From assembly GCA_016932435.1 (NCBI GenBank), contig JAFGCW010000012.1, forward strand, positions 1 to 64,000: DNA of 64,000 nucleotides, read 5' to 3'. The stretch is from Dehalococcoidales bacterium (GTDB lineage: Bacteria; Chloroflexota; Dehalococcoidia; Dehalococcoidales; UBA2162). The translations under genes were made by a program, and so were the position numbers. This document shows positions 26,009-33,752 of the stretch, piece after piece (the stretch's first letter is position 1; the number at the start of each line of letters is the position of its first letter). The notes under the pieces are model-generated. The model saw only the letters and a program-made list of their open reading frames with translations, searched no databases and had not been told where the DNA came from.

Positions 26009-27280
26009 TTATGCTTTCAAAATATCATGTTCTGTCTGCAGGGTAGCAAACAGGTCGTCAACTGTCTCCGCCCTGCGAATAAGCTCAACCGAACCGTCGG
26101 TATGCAAAAGCAGTTCCTTCGGTCTCAACCAGCCGTTGTAATTTCCGCCCATGGCGTAGCAATGCGCGCCGGTATCATGTTGTACCATAATATCGCCGAT
26201 TTCCGTTTTCGGAAGCAGGCGCTGCCTGGCGAATTTATCATTGTTCTCGCACAGCGGACCACAGACATCTACGACTTCGTCATCACCGCTTCTCGGTGTT
26301 CCCGAAGGATCGAGGATGGTGATATGGTGGTACGCTTCGTATATCGCTGGTCTCGGATTTGCCGCCATCGTAGGAGCGTTTACCCCGACGTACTCTCGGT
26401 ACTTGGACATCCGGTTGATGACTGATGCTACCAGGACGCCGTGAGGTCCGGTGGCATACCTGCCGCATTCCATGTACAGTTTCGGCCTGTATCCGGCTTT
26501 CTCACTGAATTCATTTATCAACACGGCGGCTTCTTCTGCCAGTCCGTGCATATTAAATACATTATCCTCCGGCTGATAGGGGATACCAACGCCGCCGCCG
26601 ATATTGAAAAACTCGAAGGATATTCCCAATTCTTTGGTGACGTTCTCCATCACTTCCAGCAGCATCCTGACCGTTTCAACCATGTACAGGTAGTCGCGCT
26701 CGTTGGAGATGAGCATGGTATGGATTCCAAAGCGGCTGGCCCCACGCTCTTTCGCCATACGGTAGGCATCAATGATCTGGTCGTTTCTGACTCCCCACTT
26801 GGATTCGATGGGATTACCCATGAATCCCGAGCCGGTGCGCCGTTCGCCGGGATTATACCTAAAGCATATCATGTCCGGCATCTCAGGCACTTTATTGACC
26901 AGGCTGATATCATCAAGGTTCAGAATACACCCGTCTCCGGCCAGGGCGAGTTCGAATAACTCCGGAGAGGTATTGTTCGAGGTAAGGATGATGTCCTCAC
27001 CGGCAAATTTACACTGCCTGGCCATTATCAGTTCAGAGGTCGAGCTGCAGTCCAGCCCGAAGCCAAGTTTTTTCATAATATCCAGGATTGCCGGGTTCGG
27101 CAGAGCTTTCACAGCGAAGAATTCCTTGAAACCATGGACGTCTTTGAATTCCGATTTCCAGTTTTCAGCAGTATCGATGATTCCCTGTTCATCATAGATA
27201 TGAAACGGGGTGCCGAAATGCTTTATTATGCCGGGTAATTTCGGGAATAAGCGTTCTTCGAAAGCTCCGGACATCGGCAT
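26009..27280 (-). CDS. PLP fold-type III decarboxylase (diaminopimelate decarboxylase-like)
   Basis: I use the ATG at 27280, which has AAGGAG twelve bases upstream, giving 423 residues. The N-terminal alanine-racemase barrel has the PLP lysine in FFAVKALPNP and LDCSSTSELIMA; it also has FEFFNIGGGVGIPY (phosphate loop). The C-terminal beta domain has DVCGPLCENNDKFA (active-site Cys across the dimer) and MGGNYNGWLRPKELL. It should decarboxylate a basic amino acid such as meso-diaminopimelate. An unusual feature is the ACTxxAxNGxY region reading CYAMGGNYNGW, so related substrates such as carboxynorspermidine are possible. First gene of the minus-strand operon that ends with aroF. Confidence 0.85.
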   Translation of the reverse strand: MPMSGAFEERLFPKLPGIIKHFGTPFHIYDEQGIIDTAENWKSEFKDVHGFKEFFAVKALPNPAILDIMKKLGFGLDCSSTSELIMARQCKFAGEDIILTSNNTSPELFELALAGDGCILNLDDISLVNKVPEMPDMICFRYNPGERRTGSGFMGNPIESKWGVRNDQIIDAYRMAKERGASRFGIHTMLISNERDYLYMVETVRMLLEVMENVTKELGISFEFFNIGGGVGIPYQPEDNVFNMHGLAEEAAVLINEFSEKAGYRPKLYMECGRYATGPHGVLVASVINRMSKYREYVGVNAPTMAANPRPAIYEAYHHITILDPSGTPRSGDDEVVDVCGPLCENNDKFARQRLLPKTEIGDIMVQHDTGAHCYAMGGNYNGWLRPKELLLHTDGSVELIRRAETVDDLFATLQTEHDILKA

Positions 27281-27331
27281 ATTCTTTTCTCCTTCTTCGT
27301 TTTCAGGAGTCATTCTGAGTCCCTGATGAAC

Positions 27332-27949
27332 TCAGGACGAAGAATCTCCTTTATTTTCAGGTATTATATTTCCTGTACCTGTAGATTCCCGCTTTCGCGG
27401 GAATGACAAAGGTGGTATGAGCGAGAACATCACGGCATCGGTCGGTTTTCCGTGTTGTTCTAATCTGTTTCTAAGTATACCTTCCCTTGTCGCGCCTGAC
27501 TTCTCTGCGACACGCTGGCTGGCTATATTATCGACGTCGACGACGATCTCGATCCTCTTGAGATTCAGTTCACTGATACCGAAATCGGCCAGCAGCAGAG
27601 TTGTTGTGGTGGCGACCCCTTTTCCGGTAGCGCTTGTCCGCACCCAGTACCCGAGATTGGCTATATCAGGCCCTCTATGAATACCGTTCAAGCCACATCC
27701 TCCAAGGTACCTGTCTGTGGTTGCATCCCTGATTGTGAAATCATATGATGTTCCCTTTTCCCAATGTTCCGGTCGCAAAGCTATCCAGTCGCGACTTTCC
27801 TGTATGGAATAATCCGGGTGGCACCAGGGCATCCAGGGCGTCATTTCAGGTATGGATTCCCTGGCCGCTTCGAATAACGCATCGACATCCTCGCCCCGGT
27901 AGGGACGAAGGGTGATTATTCCATTTGTAAGTTCGATATTTCTGTCCAT
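27332..27949 (-). CDS. GNAT acetyltransferase (RimJ/RimL type) with repeat-derived tail
   Basis: The 205-residue protein matches the RimJ/RimL-type GNAT fold: LTNGIITLRPYRGEDVDALF at the start, IRDATTDRYLGGCGLNGI, YWVRTSATGKGVATTTTLL (acetyl-CoA loop) and VDVDNIASQRVAEKSGATREGILRN. The last 28 residues (from about 178) include SFPRKREST, which is the translation of a dispersed GATTCCCGC...GCGGGAAT palindrome (27377-27410). The natural end was probably lost when that repeat was inserted near the stop codon. The fold itself is complete, so activity may be kept. The acceptor is unknown; relatives acetylate ribosomal protein N-termini or small molecules. Confidence 0.85.
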   Translation of the reverse strand: MDRNIELTNGIITLRPYRGEDVDALFEAARESIPEMTPWMPWCHPDYSIQESRDWIALRPEHWEKGTSYDFTIRDATTDRYLGGCGLNGIHRGPDIANLGYWVRTSATGKGVATTTTLLLADFGISELNLKRIEIVVDVDNIASQRVAEKSGATREGILRNRLEQHGKPTDAVMFSLIPPLSFPRKRESTGTGNIIPENKGDSSS

Positions 27950-27972
27950 TATCTATTCCGTAATCAGGATAT

Positions 27973-28005
27973 AAAAAAACCCGGAACGTTTACTTGTTCC
28001 CGGGC
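27973..28005 (-). terminator. Rho-independent terminator after the 31-codon ORF
   Basis: On the minus strand CCCGGGAAC pairs with GTTCCGGG (one bulged base) around an 8-base loop and is followed by seven T residues. It lies 35 bases after the stop of the small ORF at 28041-28136 and before the acetyltransferase gene. Confidence 0.8.
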
Positions 28006-28040
28006 TTGGCGATTTTTCTTATCCTTCTTATTCTTTGGTT

Positions 28041-28136
28041 TTAATGTTCCCAAACTGGAAACCGCCAGCCCTCCGGATACTTGTAGGTCCAGAAATAAAA
28101 ACTAAATCCGAAGTGCAGTTTCCTGTTTACAGTCAT
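28041..28136 (-). CDS. Candidate 31-residue aromatic-rich microprotein
   Basis: An ATG at 28136 with AAGGAT seven bases upstream opens 31 codons beginning MTVNRKLHFGFSFYFW and ending PVWEH. Ten or more residues are Phe, Tyr or Trp and the C-terminal half is charged. It is followed at once by its own intrinsic terminator (27973-28005) and is not inside another gene, so it may be a short, separately transcribed unit. I know no family with this sequence. It could also be a leader peptide or a chance ORF in a small RNA gene. Confidence 0.45.
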   Translation of the reverse strand: MTVNRKLHFGFSFYFWTYKYPEGWRFPVWEH

Positions 28137-28291
28137 TGTTTAATCCTTAACAAATTTGATTATAGTATGTGTGAGTTCGAATGTCAATCAGTGAAGCTAA
28201 TCAATTCGGGTGATTTTCTGTGCTTACTACCTTCTATGCAACGCAGTATTTTTATCGTAGATGGATCTTGATCTTACTCTCGCGGAGAAAC

Positions 28292-28522
28292 TTAGTTACC
28301 CGGGGTGATTGGTTGCGTGAGAAGTATACGATATATTGAGTGAGTAGTCAGGGCTTTTTCTCTCGTAATTTCTTTTATAGTAATTTCTTCTTCACCGGAT
28401 ATCTTATTTTCGAGTACGGAAATTCGTTCTTTTAACTTTATTATCTCTGCTTTAGCATTATAATACTCTACAATTACCATTGAAGGTAAGGTGCGTTTTT
28501 CTACACAATCCATTTTAGGCAA
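28292..28522 (-). CDS. Small coiled-coil hypothetical protein, possibly truncated
   Basis: The frame opens at a TTG (28522), with ATG codons at 28513 and 28480. The core reads VIVEYYNAKAEIIKLKERIS, then LENKISGEEEITIKEITREKA, a heptad-patterned helix and a short strand like those of small archaeal/bacterial antitoxin-type proteins (EEIxIxEISREEAxxEI). After EKA the sequence loses this pattern, which suggests a frameshift near 28340. TTGACT and TAAAAT boxes 16 bases apart lie around 28510-28540 on the minus strand. No toxin gene is next to it. I do not assign a function. Confidence 0.4.
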   Translation of the reverse strand: MPKMDCVEKRTLPSMVIVEYYNAKAEIIKLKERISVLENKISGEEEITIKEITREKALTTHSIYRILLTQPITPGN

Positions 28523-28561
28523 TTGTCAAAAAAAGTCAATATCTGAACTAAACAGTTCTTT

Positions 28562-28752
28562 CTATATTTCACGGTATAGCGTCCGCACGTATTCTTCGAA
28601 TCCCAGTTTGCCCCAGAAGGAACGTGAGACGAGGTTTTTCGAGGTGATATCTAGTTCGATGCGGTCCATGCCTTTCGACTTGAACCATTTCAGTATCTCG
28701 TTGAACATCTTCTCTCCGACACCGCTGCGGCGGTATTTCTCGGTGTTTTTAT
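28562..28752 (-). pseudogene. C-terminal fragment of a GNAT gene, duplicate of 30363-30833
   Basis: Translating the minus strand from about 28752 gives KYRRSGVGEKMFNEILKWFK, then SKGMDRIELDITSKN and WGKLGFEEYVRTLY before a TAG at 28562. This matches the C-terminal third of the intact acetyltransferase at 30363-30833 with about nine in ten residues alike. The N-terminal two-thirds and any start codon are missing, so it is a pseudogene left by a duplication. The two copies bracket the 28.8-30.1 kb segment in direct orientation. Confidence 0.85.
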
Positions 28753-28790
28753 CGTTTGAAATGTATTAATGTAACACTCGATGTTGCTAT

Positions 28791-29036
28791 TCAGCCAATT
28801 CCTACAATACCAATAATGCTGGCAATACCTGTAGTATTTTCTCCGAGAATATCACCATCAAACATAAAAAAAGCAGCAGTCAATGCTAAAACAAGTCCTG
28901 TTATAAATACTGGTAAGAATGACTATTGTTTTCTGATGATAGGCTGTTTTATTATCTCCCAGTTACGTAATGCAAGAAAAACTACTGATACTAATATCAG
29001 AGCTATTATTATGATAACCGGTAGACCTTTGCCCAT
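28791..29036 (-). pseudogene. Two-helix membrane protein interrupted by an in-frame TAG
   Basis: An ATG at 29036 opens a frame MGKGLPVIIIIALILVSVVF followed by LALRNWEIIKQPIIRKQ, a TAG at 28923-28925, and then SFLPVFITGLVLALTAAFF and FDGDILGENTTGIASIIGIVGIG to a TGA at 28791. Both halves are hydrophobic helices in one frame, so this looks like a single small membrane protein cut by a nonsense mutation. The ribosome site is weak. There is no sign of a pyrrolysine system in the window to read the TAG. Function unknown. Confidence 0.55.
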
Positions 29037-29104
29037 TTCTAAACTTCATTCTTGAGAATAAACATCAGGTTTCCTGTTATACACTGATGTAAGGGGTGAG
29101 AAAA

Positions 29105-29431
29105 TCAATCATTAAAATCTTTAAAAAGCTGTTTCATTGTGATAGCATAATCCCGGAAAGCTTGCCTTCCTCGCGAACTCAATTTTAAGGTAGTATTCGG
29201 TCTTTTCCCCTTGAAGGTCTTCTCTACCTCCAGATACCCGGCTTCTTCCAGTTTACTGATATGCCCCGACAGGTTTCCCCAGGTTAAATCGGTTTGGTTC
29301 ATCAGAAAAGTAAAATTCACGCTTTCAACCACATAAAGCAAGGACATTACCATCAGACGTACAGGCTCATGGACAATCCGGTCAATCTCAGCCAGGGAGG
29401 AAAGTTCGGTGTTTTTAGCTTCCTTATTCAT
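29105..29431 (-). CDS. Winged-helix transcriptional regulator (ArsR/HTH_34-like)
   Basis: The start is taken at ATG 29431, eight bases inside the preceding membrane-protein gene, which gives 108 residues; the longer frame overlaps that gene needlessly. It has IDRIVHEPVRLMVMSLLYVV, a recognition helix in DLTWGNLSGHISKLEEAGYL and the wing VEKTFKGKRPNTTLKLSSRGR, the pattern of single winged-helix DNA-binding domains of PF13601 type. Such regulators are usually paired with a membrane protein of the kind encoded just upstream and control that small operon. Ligand unknown. Confidence 0.85.
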   Translation of the reverse strand: MNKEAKNTELSSLAEIDRIVHEPVRLMVMSLLYVVESVNFTFLMNQTDLTWGNLSGHISKLEEAGYLEVEKTFKGKRPNTTLKLSSRGRQAFRDYAITMKQLFKDFND

Positions 29432-30077
29432 GATCGGAATCCTTCTCGTGCAGAGGGTATTTTCGCAGGAAACGTACGAATAGCACCGCACCTGGTAAAG
29501 CGATCAATATACCGATAATAATCGCATAGATCGGCTGGTTTAGCAGGATCATGAGAAACACAGCCAGGGCCATCATTACTCCTATGAAATAGCCACGTGG
29601 AAAATCAATGAAGTAAGCTATAAGAATCATACTCGGTCCAACAAAGAGAGACCCGATGGTAGCGACAGCCAGATCCATGGCATTCTTTTCCTTGAGGAAG
29701 GTATTCACCATATCGCCGAATTCCGGATTTCTCCATGATATAAACTGGATTACCAGAAATAAGATTTGAATTAATATTACTGCTCCGAGGACGATGAGCA
29801 TGGTCTTCTTTCGCCTTGCACGTTTTTCTCCAAACTTAACCTGACCCATGCGCGGTAAGGTGATGAACCTCTTGCCTGCCCAGAATAGAGCATAAACCCC
29901 AATCAGGGATATTGACAACAGAACTATATTTAACGGGCTATATCCTGTTGCAGGTCTATAGAGAAAGATTGATATGCAAATAACGATGAGGCCAAAATAC
30001 AGATCCCACAATCCATCCTGATAGGTAGAGCGAAAAGCCTTGCGTTCCAATTCTTTGAGAGTAATCCTGTTCATCAT
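29424..30077 (-). CDS. Conserved multi-pass membrane protein
   Basis: The 217-residue protein has an amphipathic N-terminus (KELERKAFRSTYQDGLWDL) and about five or six membrane helices (near 27-42, 48-68, 92-114, 138-157, 162-180, 181-202), with a basic linker KFGEKRARRKK between the second and third. It overlaps the following winged-helix regulator by eight bases, so both are made from one transcript. I recognise the DUF-type pairing of such a membrane protein with a PadR/ArsR-like regulator, but no biochemical role is known to me. Confidence 0.8.
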   Translation of the reverse strand: MMNRITLKELERKAFRSTYQDGLWDLYFGLIVICISIFLYRPATGYSPLNIVLLSISLIGVYALFWAGKRFITLPRMGQVKFGEKRARRKKTMLIVLGAVILIQILFLVIQFISWRNPEFGDMVNTFLKEKNAMDLAVATIGSLFVGPSMILIAYFIDFPRGYFIGVMMALAVFLMILLNQPIYAIIIGILIALPGAVLFVRFLRKYPLHEKDSDHE

Positions 30078-30362
30078 ATTAATTACCTTTGTGTCATAGT
30101 TAACATTGTGATATAAAGATATTTATATTATAGCATAATCTATGACGTTGTCAAGAGGAAAATATATACTCGATGTGTGTGCTGCCATACACATAGCCAC
30201 CTGATTCTGTTTTATTTTTATATCTGGTTAGATGAACTCATCAAGTAAGACGAACCGTGTTGAGATACACAGGACGATCCCGATTAAGGTTCTGTAAAAA
30301 AAGAAAGTACAATCTGTTAGGCGGATTATTAGATCGTCTTATCACGCAGCGACTCAGATTGT

Positions 30363-30833
30363 TTAGATATTCAGGTAAAGCGTCCGCACGTATTCCTCGA
30401 AGCCGAGTTTACCCCAGAAGGAACTTGAGATGTAGTTTTTAGAGGTGATGTCGAGTTCGATGCGGTCCATGCCTTTCGACTTGAACCATTTCAGTATCTG
30501 GTTGAACATCTGCTCTCCGACACCGGTGCGGCGGTAGTTCTCGGTGACTGCCACATGGTGAATATATCCGTATTCGGTACGGGTGGAGCCATGTGGCGGG
30601 TCTTTGATTTCCGATATGGAATATCCTATTACCTCATCTCCATCCAAGGCAACCAGGACAAGCCCTTTGTCCGATGCCATTAACGGCTTCGTCTGTTCCT
30701 CCCGCTGACCGTCCTCCGCTTCTTCGTTGGGCATCCAGATCGGTTCGATATCGATATGAAACTGGATGAATTCTTTCCAGAGACGGGTAATATCGGGTAT
30801 ATGCTTTTCTTCGGCTTCAACAATCTTTATCAC
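30363..30833 (-). CDS. GNAT-family N-acetyltransferase
   Basis: A GTG at 30833 with AAAGGAG seven bases upstream is the likely start, giving 156 residues; the longer frame adds 19 residues with no ribosome site. GNAT features are IKIVEAEEKHIPDITRLWKEF, a long beta4 ending GYIHHVAVTENYRRTGVGEQ (acetyl-CoA loop with RRTGVG), and the motif-B helix SSFWGKLGFEEY. The acceptor is unknown. Its C-terminal third is duplicated as a pseudogene at 28562-28752. Confidence 0.88.
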   Translation of the reverse strand: MIKIVEAEEKHIPDITRLWKEFIQFHIDIEPIWMPNEEAEDGQREEQTKPLMASDKGLVLVALDGDEVIGYSISEIKDPPHGSTRTEYGYIHHVAVTENYRRTGVGEQMFNQILKWFKSKGMDRIELDITSKNYISSSFWGKLGFEEYVRTLYLNI

Positions 30834-30903
30834 GGATGTTCTCCTTTGGGTTAACCGTTGAATTTTATAACAGGATTGGCTGTTCAGCAACTATGTGCTA
30901 ATG

Positions 30904-30931
30904 AAAAAAGGGAGTGCCGTTCGGCACTCCC
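30904..30931 (-). terminator. Rho-independent terminator of the selenoprotein gene
   Basis: GGGAGTGCCG at 30910-30919 pairs perfectly with CGGCACTCCC at 30922-30931; on the minus strand it is followed by six T residues (30909-30904). It lies about 40 bases after the stop of the selenoprotein gene at 30970. Confidence 0.9.
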
Positions 30932-30969
30932 TCTAGGATTTAGAAATTAGTATTTAGGATTTCCCGCTG

Positions 30970-32697
30970 TTATCTCCAGGCGTCGATGCTGAAGATGGGC
31001 GCGTCATCGAGTTTACCGTGGCGACCGCACATCTCCAGACACATCTCTTCGTCTCCGCCCCCGACGATGATGAAGCAGTCTGTAGGTTCGTCTACCACCG
31101 GAACCATATAGTCCTCGTCGAGTTCCTTCCAGCGTTTGCCGGATGTTTTCTCAATACCTAGCCAGCCGTTGGTTCCTTCATCAGGCCATGAGCGCAGCCT
31201 GTATTTATGCAGCGGCTCCTTGCTTTTCTCCCAGAGCCAGTCATACACTTCTTCTTTCGACTTGAAGCCTATTTCGTAAAGGTGCTGGGCCATTTCAGGC
31301 ACCATGACGAAGGTATAGCCACCTTCTCTGCCGGCCCAGAGTTCCGGGACGAGATATTCAAGCCAGTTGTGCGGGCCGGGTACGCCCTTGACGTCCATGC
31401 GTCTTGCCATTCCGCCGTGTCCACTTTTCTGGAATGCCCGGTAACCGCCGGGTGAAAACTGGTTGCCTACTACATAACCGCCGGAGTTCATAACGAACAG
31501 TACACTCTCATCCTTCTTGAAACCATATTCTTCGTTGATCCCCTTCCACCCGGGCGGCAGGGCTTCTCCATTCTCGGCAAAGCAGCAGCCGCCGGAATTG
31601 AACGGGCTGCCGATGCTGTTCATACGGTTTACGCCGGGTGTCGCCCCGCCAAGGTTTTTAGCCATAAGCTGGTAGGCGCGACCGATAGGCATATTTGCCG
31701 GGCTGCCTGGGTCGAGCATTCCGACGCCGAAATTCATACCTATCTCCCTGGCATATGGTCCGCTGACGCAGCACCACTGGCCGAAGAACGTGGTTGTCCC
31801 GGTACCGCATCCTGATTCGGCCATCGCCAGTACGACAGGTAAATGTTCCGGTTTACAGCCTGCCATAACAGCATTCACTGCGACCTTTTCCACAGTAGCC
31901 GTTCTCTCCATAGGAATGAAACGGACTACTTTACCCTGATTTCCCAGCCGGTCGAGCTGGTAGGTGATAATCTCGCCCGGGTCATGGCTGGTGCCTTTCA
32001 GCATTTCAGCAACGCGTTCCTCGGTCGGGAGGACTATCGGAAGGCCGTCGGTATAGACGGAGATCGGGGCATTCAACGGATGTGGAATATATTCGGTCTT
32101 GTAGTATATTTTCTCCGCTTCCTCCATCGTGCCCTGGAATAGCGTTCTTTCGAATGGAGGATTGTGCATACCCTCTTCTTTTTCCTCTTCGGTCAAAGGT
32201 CTGGTCAGCATTTCAAGCATTGGTTCCATGAAGTTATCGACGTCCATTTCACCGTGAACCGTTCGTGATGCAGCGATGAAACGGAGTTTCGGAACGCCAT
32301 AGGTTAATGCGTTCTGTTTGACCATTTCATGCTGGTCTTCAAGATCGACTATCACGGTCGGGATACCTGCTTTTTCGAGCCTCGTAATATAGGGCAACTG
32401 CCCCCATACGGCGCCGCTTCACCAGGTGACGGCGAGTATCACCGCGTCGGTTGTTTTTTCCTCCTCCTCGGTGAGGTAGACCGGAGTAGGGGTGTAGGAC
32501 TTTTTCATCGTCCAGTTCACGTTGGGGTATTTCTCCCGCAGCTTTTTCTCAAGGGGCAGGGTAATATCGGGTTCTCCGGTAACGCTTAAATGGATCGTTT
32601 TTCCATCGAGTGTGTCCAGTCGGGGCGCCAGCGGATAAAGCTTCGTGGGCATCTGGGTTCCAACCGGACTGAGGAACTTGTATGTTTTTTCTGCCAT
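30970..32697 (-). CDS. UGSC-like selenoprotein, read through an in-frame UGA (Sec93)
   Basis: Two adjacent frames, 32419-32697 and 30970-32418, join in the same reading frame across a TGA at 32419-32421. The join reads AVILAVTW-U-SGAVWGQLPY, and homology continues straight through into LEKAGIPTVIVDLEDQHEMV. The start ATG at 32697 has AAGGAG nine bases upstream; the full product is 575 residues with selenocysteine at 93. The N-terminal part resembles the UGSC selenoprotein fold (a redox Sec near the end of a strand, then GIPTVxV and GxPxLRF). The middle holds DGLPIVLPTEERVAEML and KVAVNAVMAGCKPEHLPVVL, typical of a domain fused to or next to such proteins. It also has many cysteines (SGCGTG, QWCCV, GGCCF). 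Probably a cytoplasmic reductive enzyme related to the glycine/betaine reductase world; substrate unknown. Confidence 0.85.
32383..32410 (-). promoter_or_regulatory. SECIS-like hairpin just after the UGA codon
   Basis: On the minus strand, starting nine bases after the TGA, CGTA and TACG can pair as an outer stem and GGGC/GCCC pair around the apical loop AGTT, which contains the GU expected in bacterial SECIS loops. Position and size fit a bacterial selenocysteine insertion element. The inner mismatches make this tentative. Confidence 0.5.
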
Positions 32698-32910
32698 CTC
32701 GGTTCTCCTTCTCTTCTTATACAAAAATGGTAACAAAGACGATAATATTAGTCAATTATTATCGTCTCGACCGAAACGAATGTAATTACAGGCATCCGCC
32801 TTGTTACATTTATCTCCTGAGTATATAATCTTTTCACCATTATATGCTTGCCGTCGATAAAATAACAGTAGTCATACTGCAATGATAGAGCTGCTGAAGG
32901 AAGTGGTGAA

Positions 32911-33729
32911 ATGATCGATGATGTTTCCGACATCCGCTCATTTTATGACAGGAATGTGGAAAACGAACAAAGCAGGCTGGAACGGCATCCGGTTGAAAGA
33001 GATGTCACCTGGCGCTTCTTGGACAAATACCTTCCTCCCAGTGGGAAAATACTCGAAGTCGGCGCAGCTACCGGGGCATATCCTGTACCTTTAGCGAAAA
33101 AAGGATACTCCGTTACTGCCGTCGACTTTTCGCCGAATCAGATAGAGAAGTGTAAAGACAGGATACTGGAACTCGGACTTAGAAACAGGGTGACGTGCCT
33201 GGTTGCTGACGTGCGTGATCTGTCAAAGGTTACGGATAACGATTTTGACGCAGTTCTCCTCCTCGGTCCGCTGTATCACCTGGTAGAGGAAGAGGACAGG
33301 AAACTGGCGTTAAGCGAAGCCTATGGGAAGATGAAGCCGGAAGGTGTTATATTTTCCGCCTTTATCAGTCGGTATGGCTTCTGGTCGGAAGTTATGCATA
33401 CGATACCTCATTATATCGAATATGAGGAGGATGTCAGGTCGGTCCTTGAAGGTGGGAAAGATCTTGAGATGCCTTCGTGGGGTCCGGGTGGTTTCAGAGC
33501 GTACTTTGCCACTGTACCGGAAATATACAAGCTTCATGAAGAGCAGGGATTTGAGACCCTGTCGGTAGCCGGCGTCGAACCTGCAGGCATAGCGGCAGAC
33601 GAACAGTATAAGAAACTCACCGATAAGCAGCGGGAACTCTGGCTGGACCTGATGTTTGAAATCAGCACCGAACCGTCGCTTGCCGGAGCTTCCAGTCATA
33701 TTCTCTACGTTGGTAAAAAAGTTAGCTGA
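32911..33729 (+). CDS. SAM-dependent class I methyltransferase
   Basis: The 272-residue protein has the class I methyltransferase motifs KILEVGAATGAYPVPLAKKG (motif I), VTAVDFSPNQIEKC (motif II), FDAVLLLGPLYHL (motif IV) and LSEAYGKMKPEGVIFSAFIS (post-II helix and strand). The N-terminus FYDRNVENEQSRLERHPVERDVTWRF is typical of a common small-molecule methyltransferase group. The acceptor is not evident. It is followed by an SDR gene 23 bases away and both are probably co-transcribed. Confidence 0.9.
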   Translation: MIDDVSDIRSFYDRNVENEQSRLERHPVERDVTWRFLDKYLPPSGKILEVGAATGAYPVPLAKKGYSVTAVDFSPNQIEKCKDRILELGLRNRVTCLVADVRDLSKVTDNDFDAVLLLGPLYHLVEEEDRKLALSEAYGKMKPEGVIFSAFISRYGFWSEVMHTIPHYIEYEEDVRSVLEGGKDLEMPSWGPGGFRAYFATVPEIYKLHEEQGFETLSVAGVEPAGIAADEQYKKLTDKQRELWLDLMFEISTEPSLAGASSHILYVGKKVS

Positions 33730-33752
33730 TTATAGGAAAGGAGTCTGAATAT

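Noticed and set aside
28923..28925. Pyrrolysine reading of the in-frame TAG
   Set aside because: The host gene is a small hydrophobic protein, not a methylamine methyltransferase, and no pyl genes are visible; nonsense mutation is simpler.
32748..32933. A 61-codon minus-strand frame upstream of the selenoprotein gene
   Set aside because: It overlaps the start of the methyltransferase gene, has no ribosome site and no domain.
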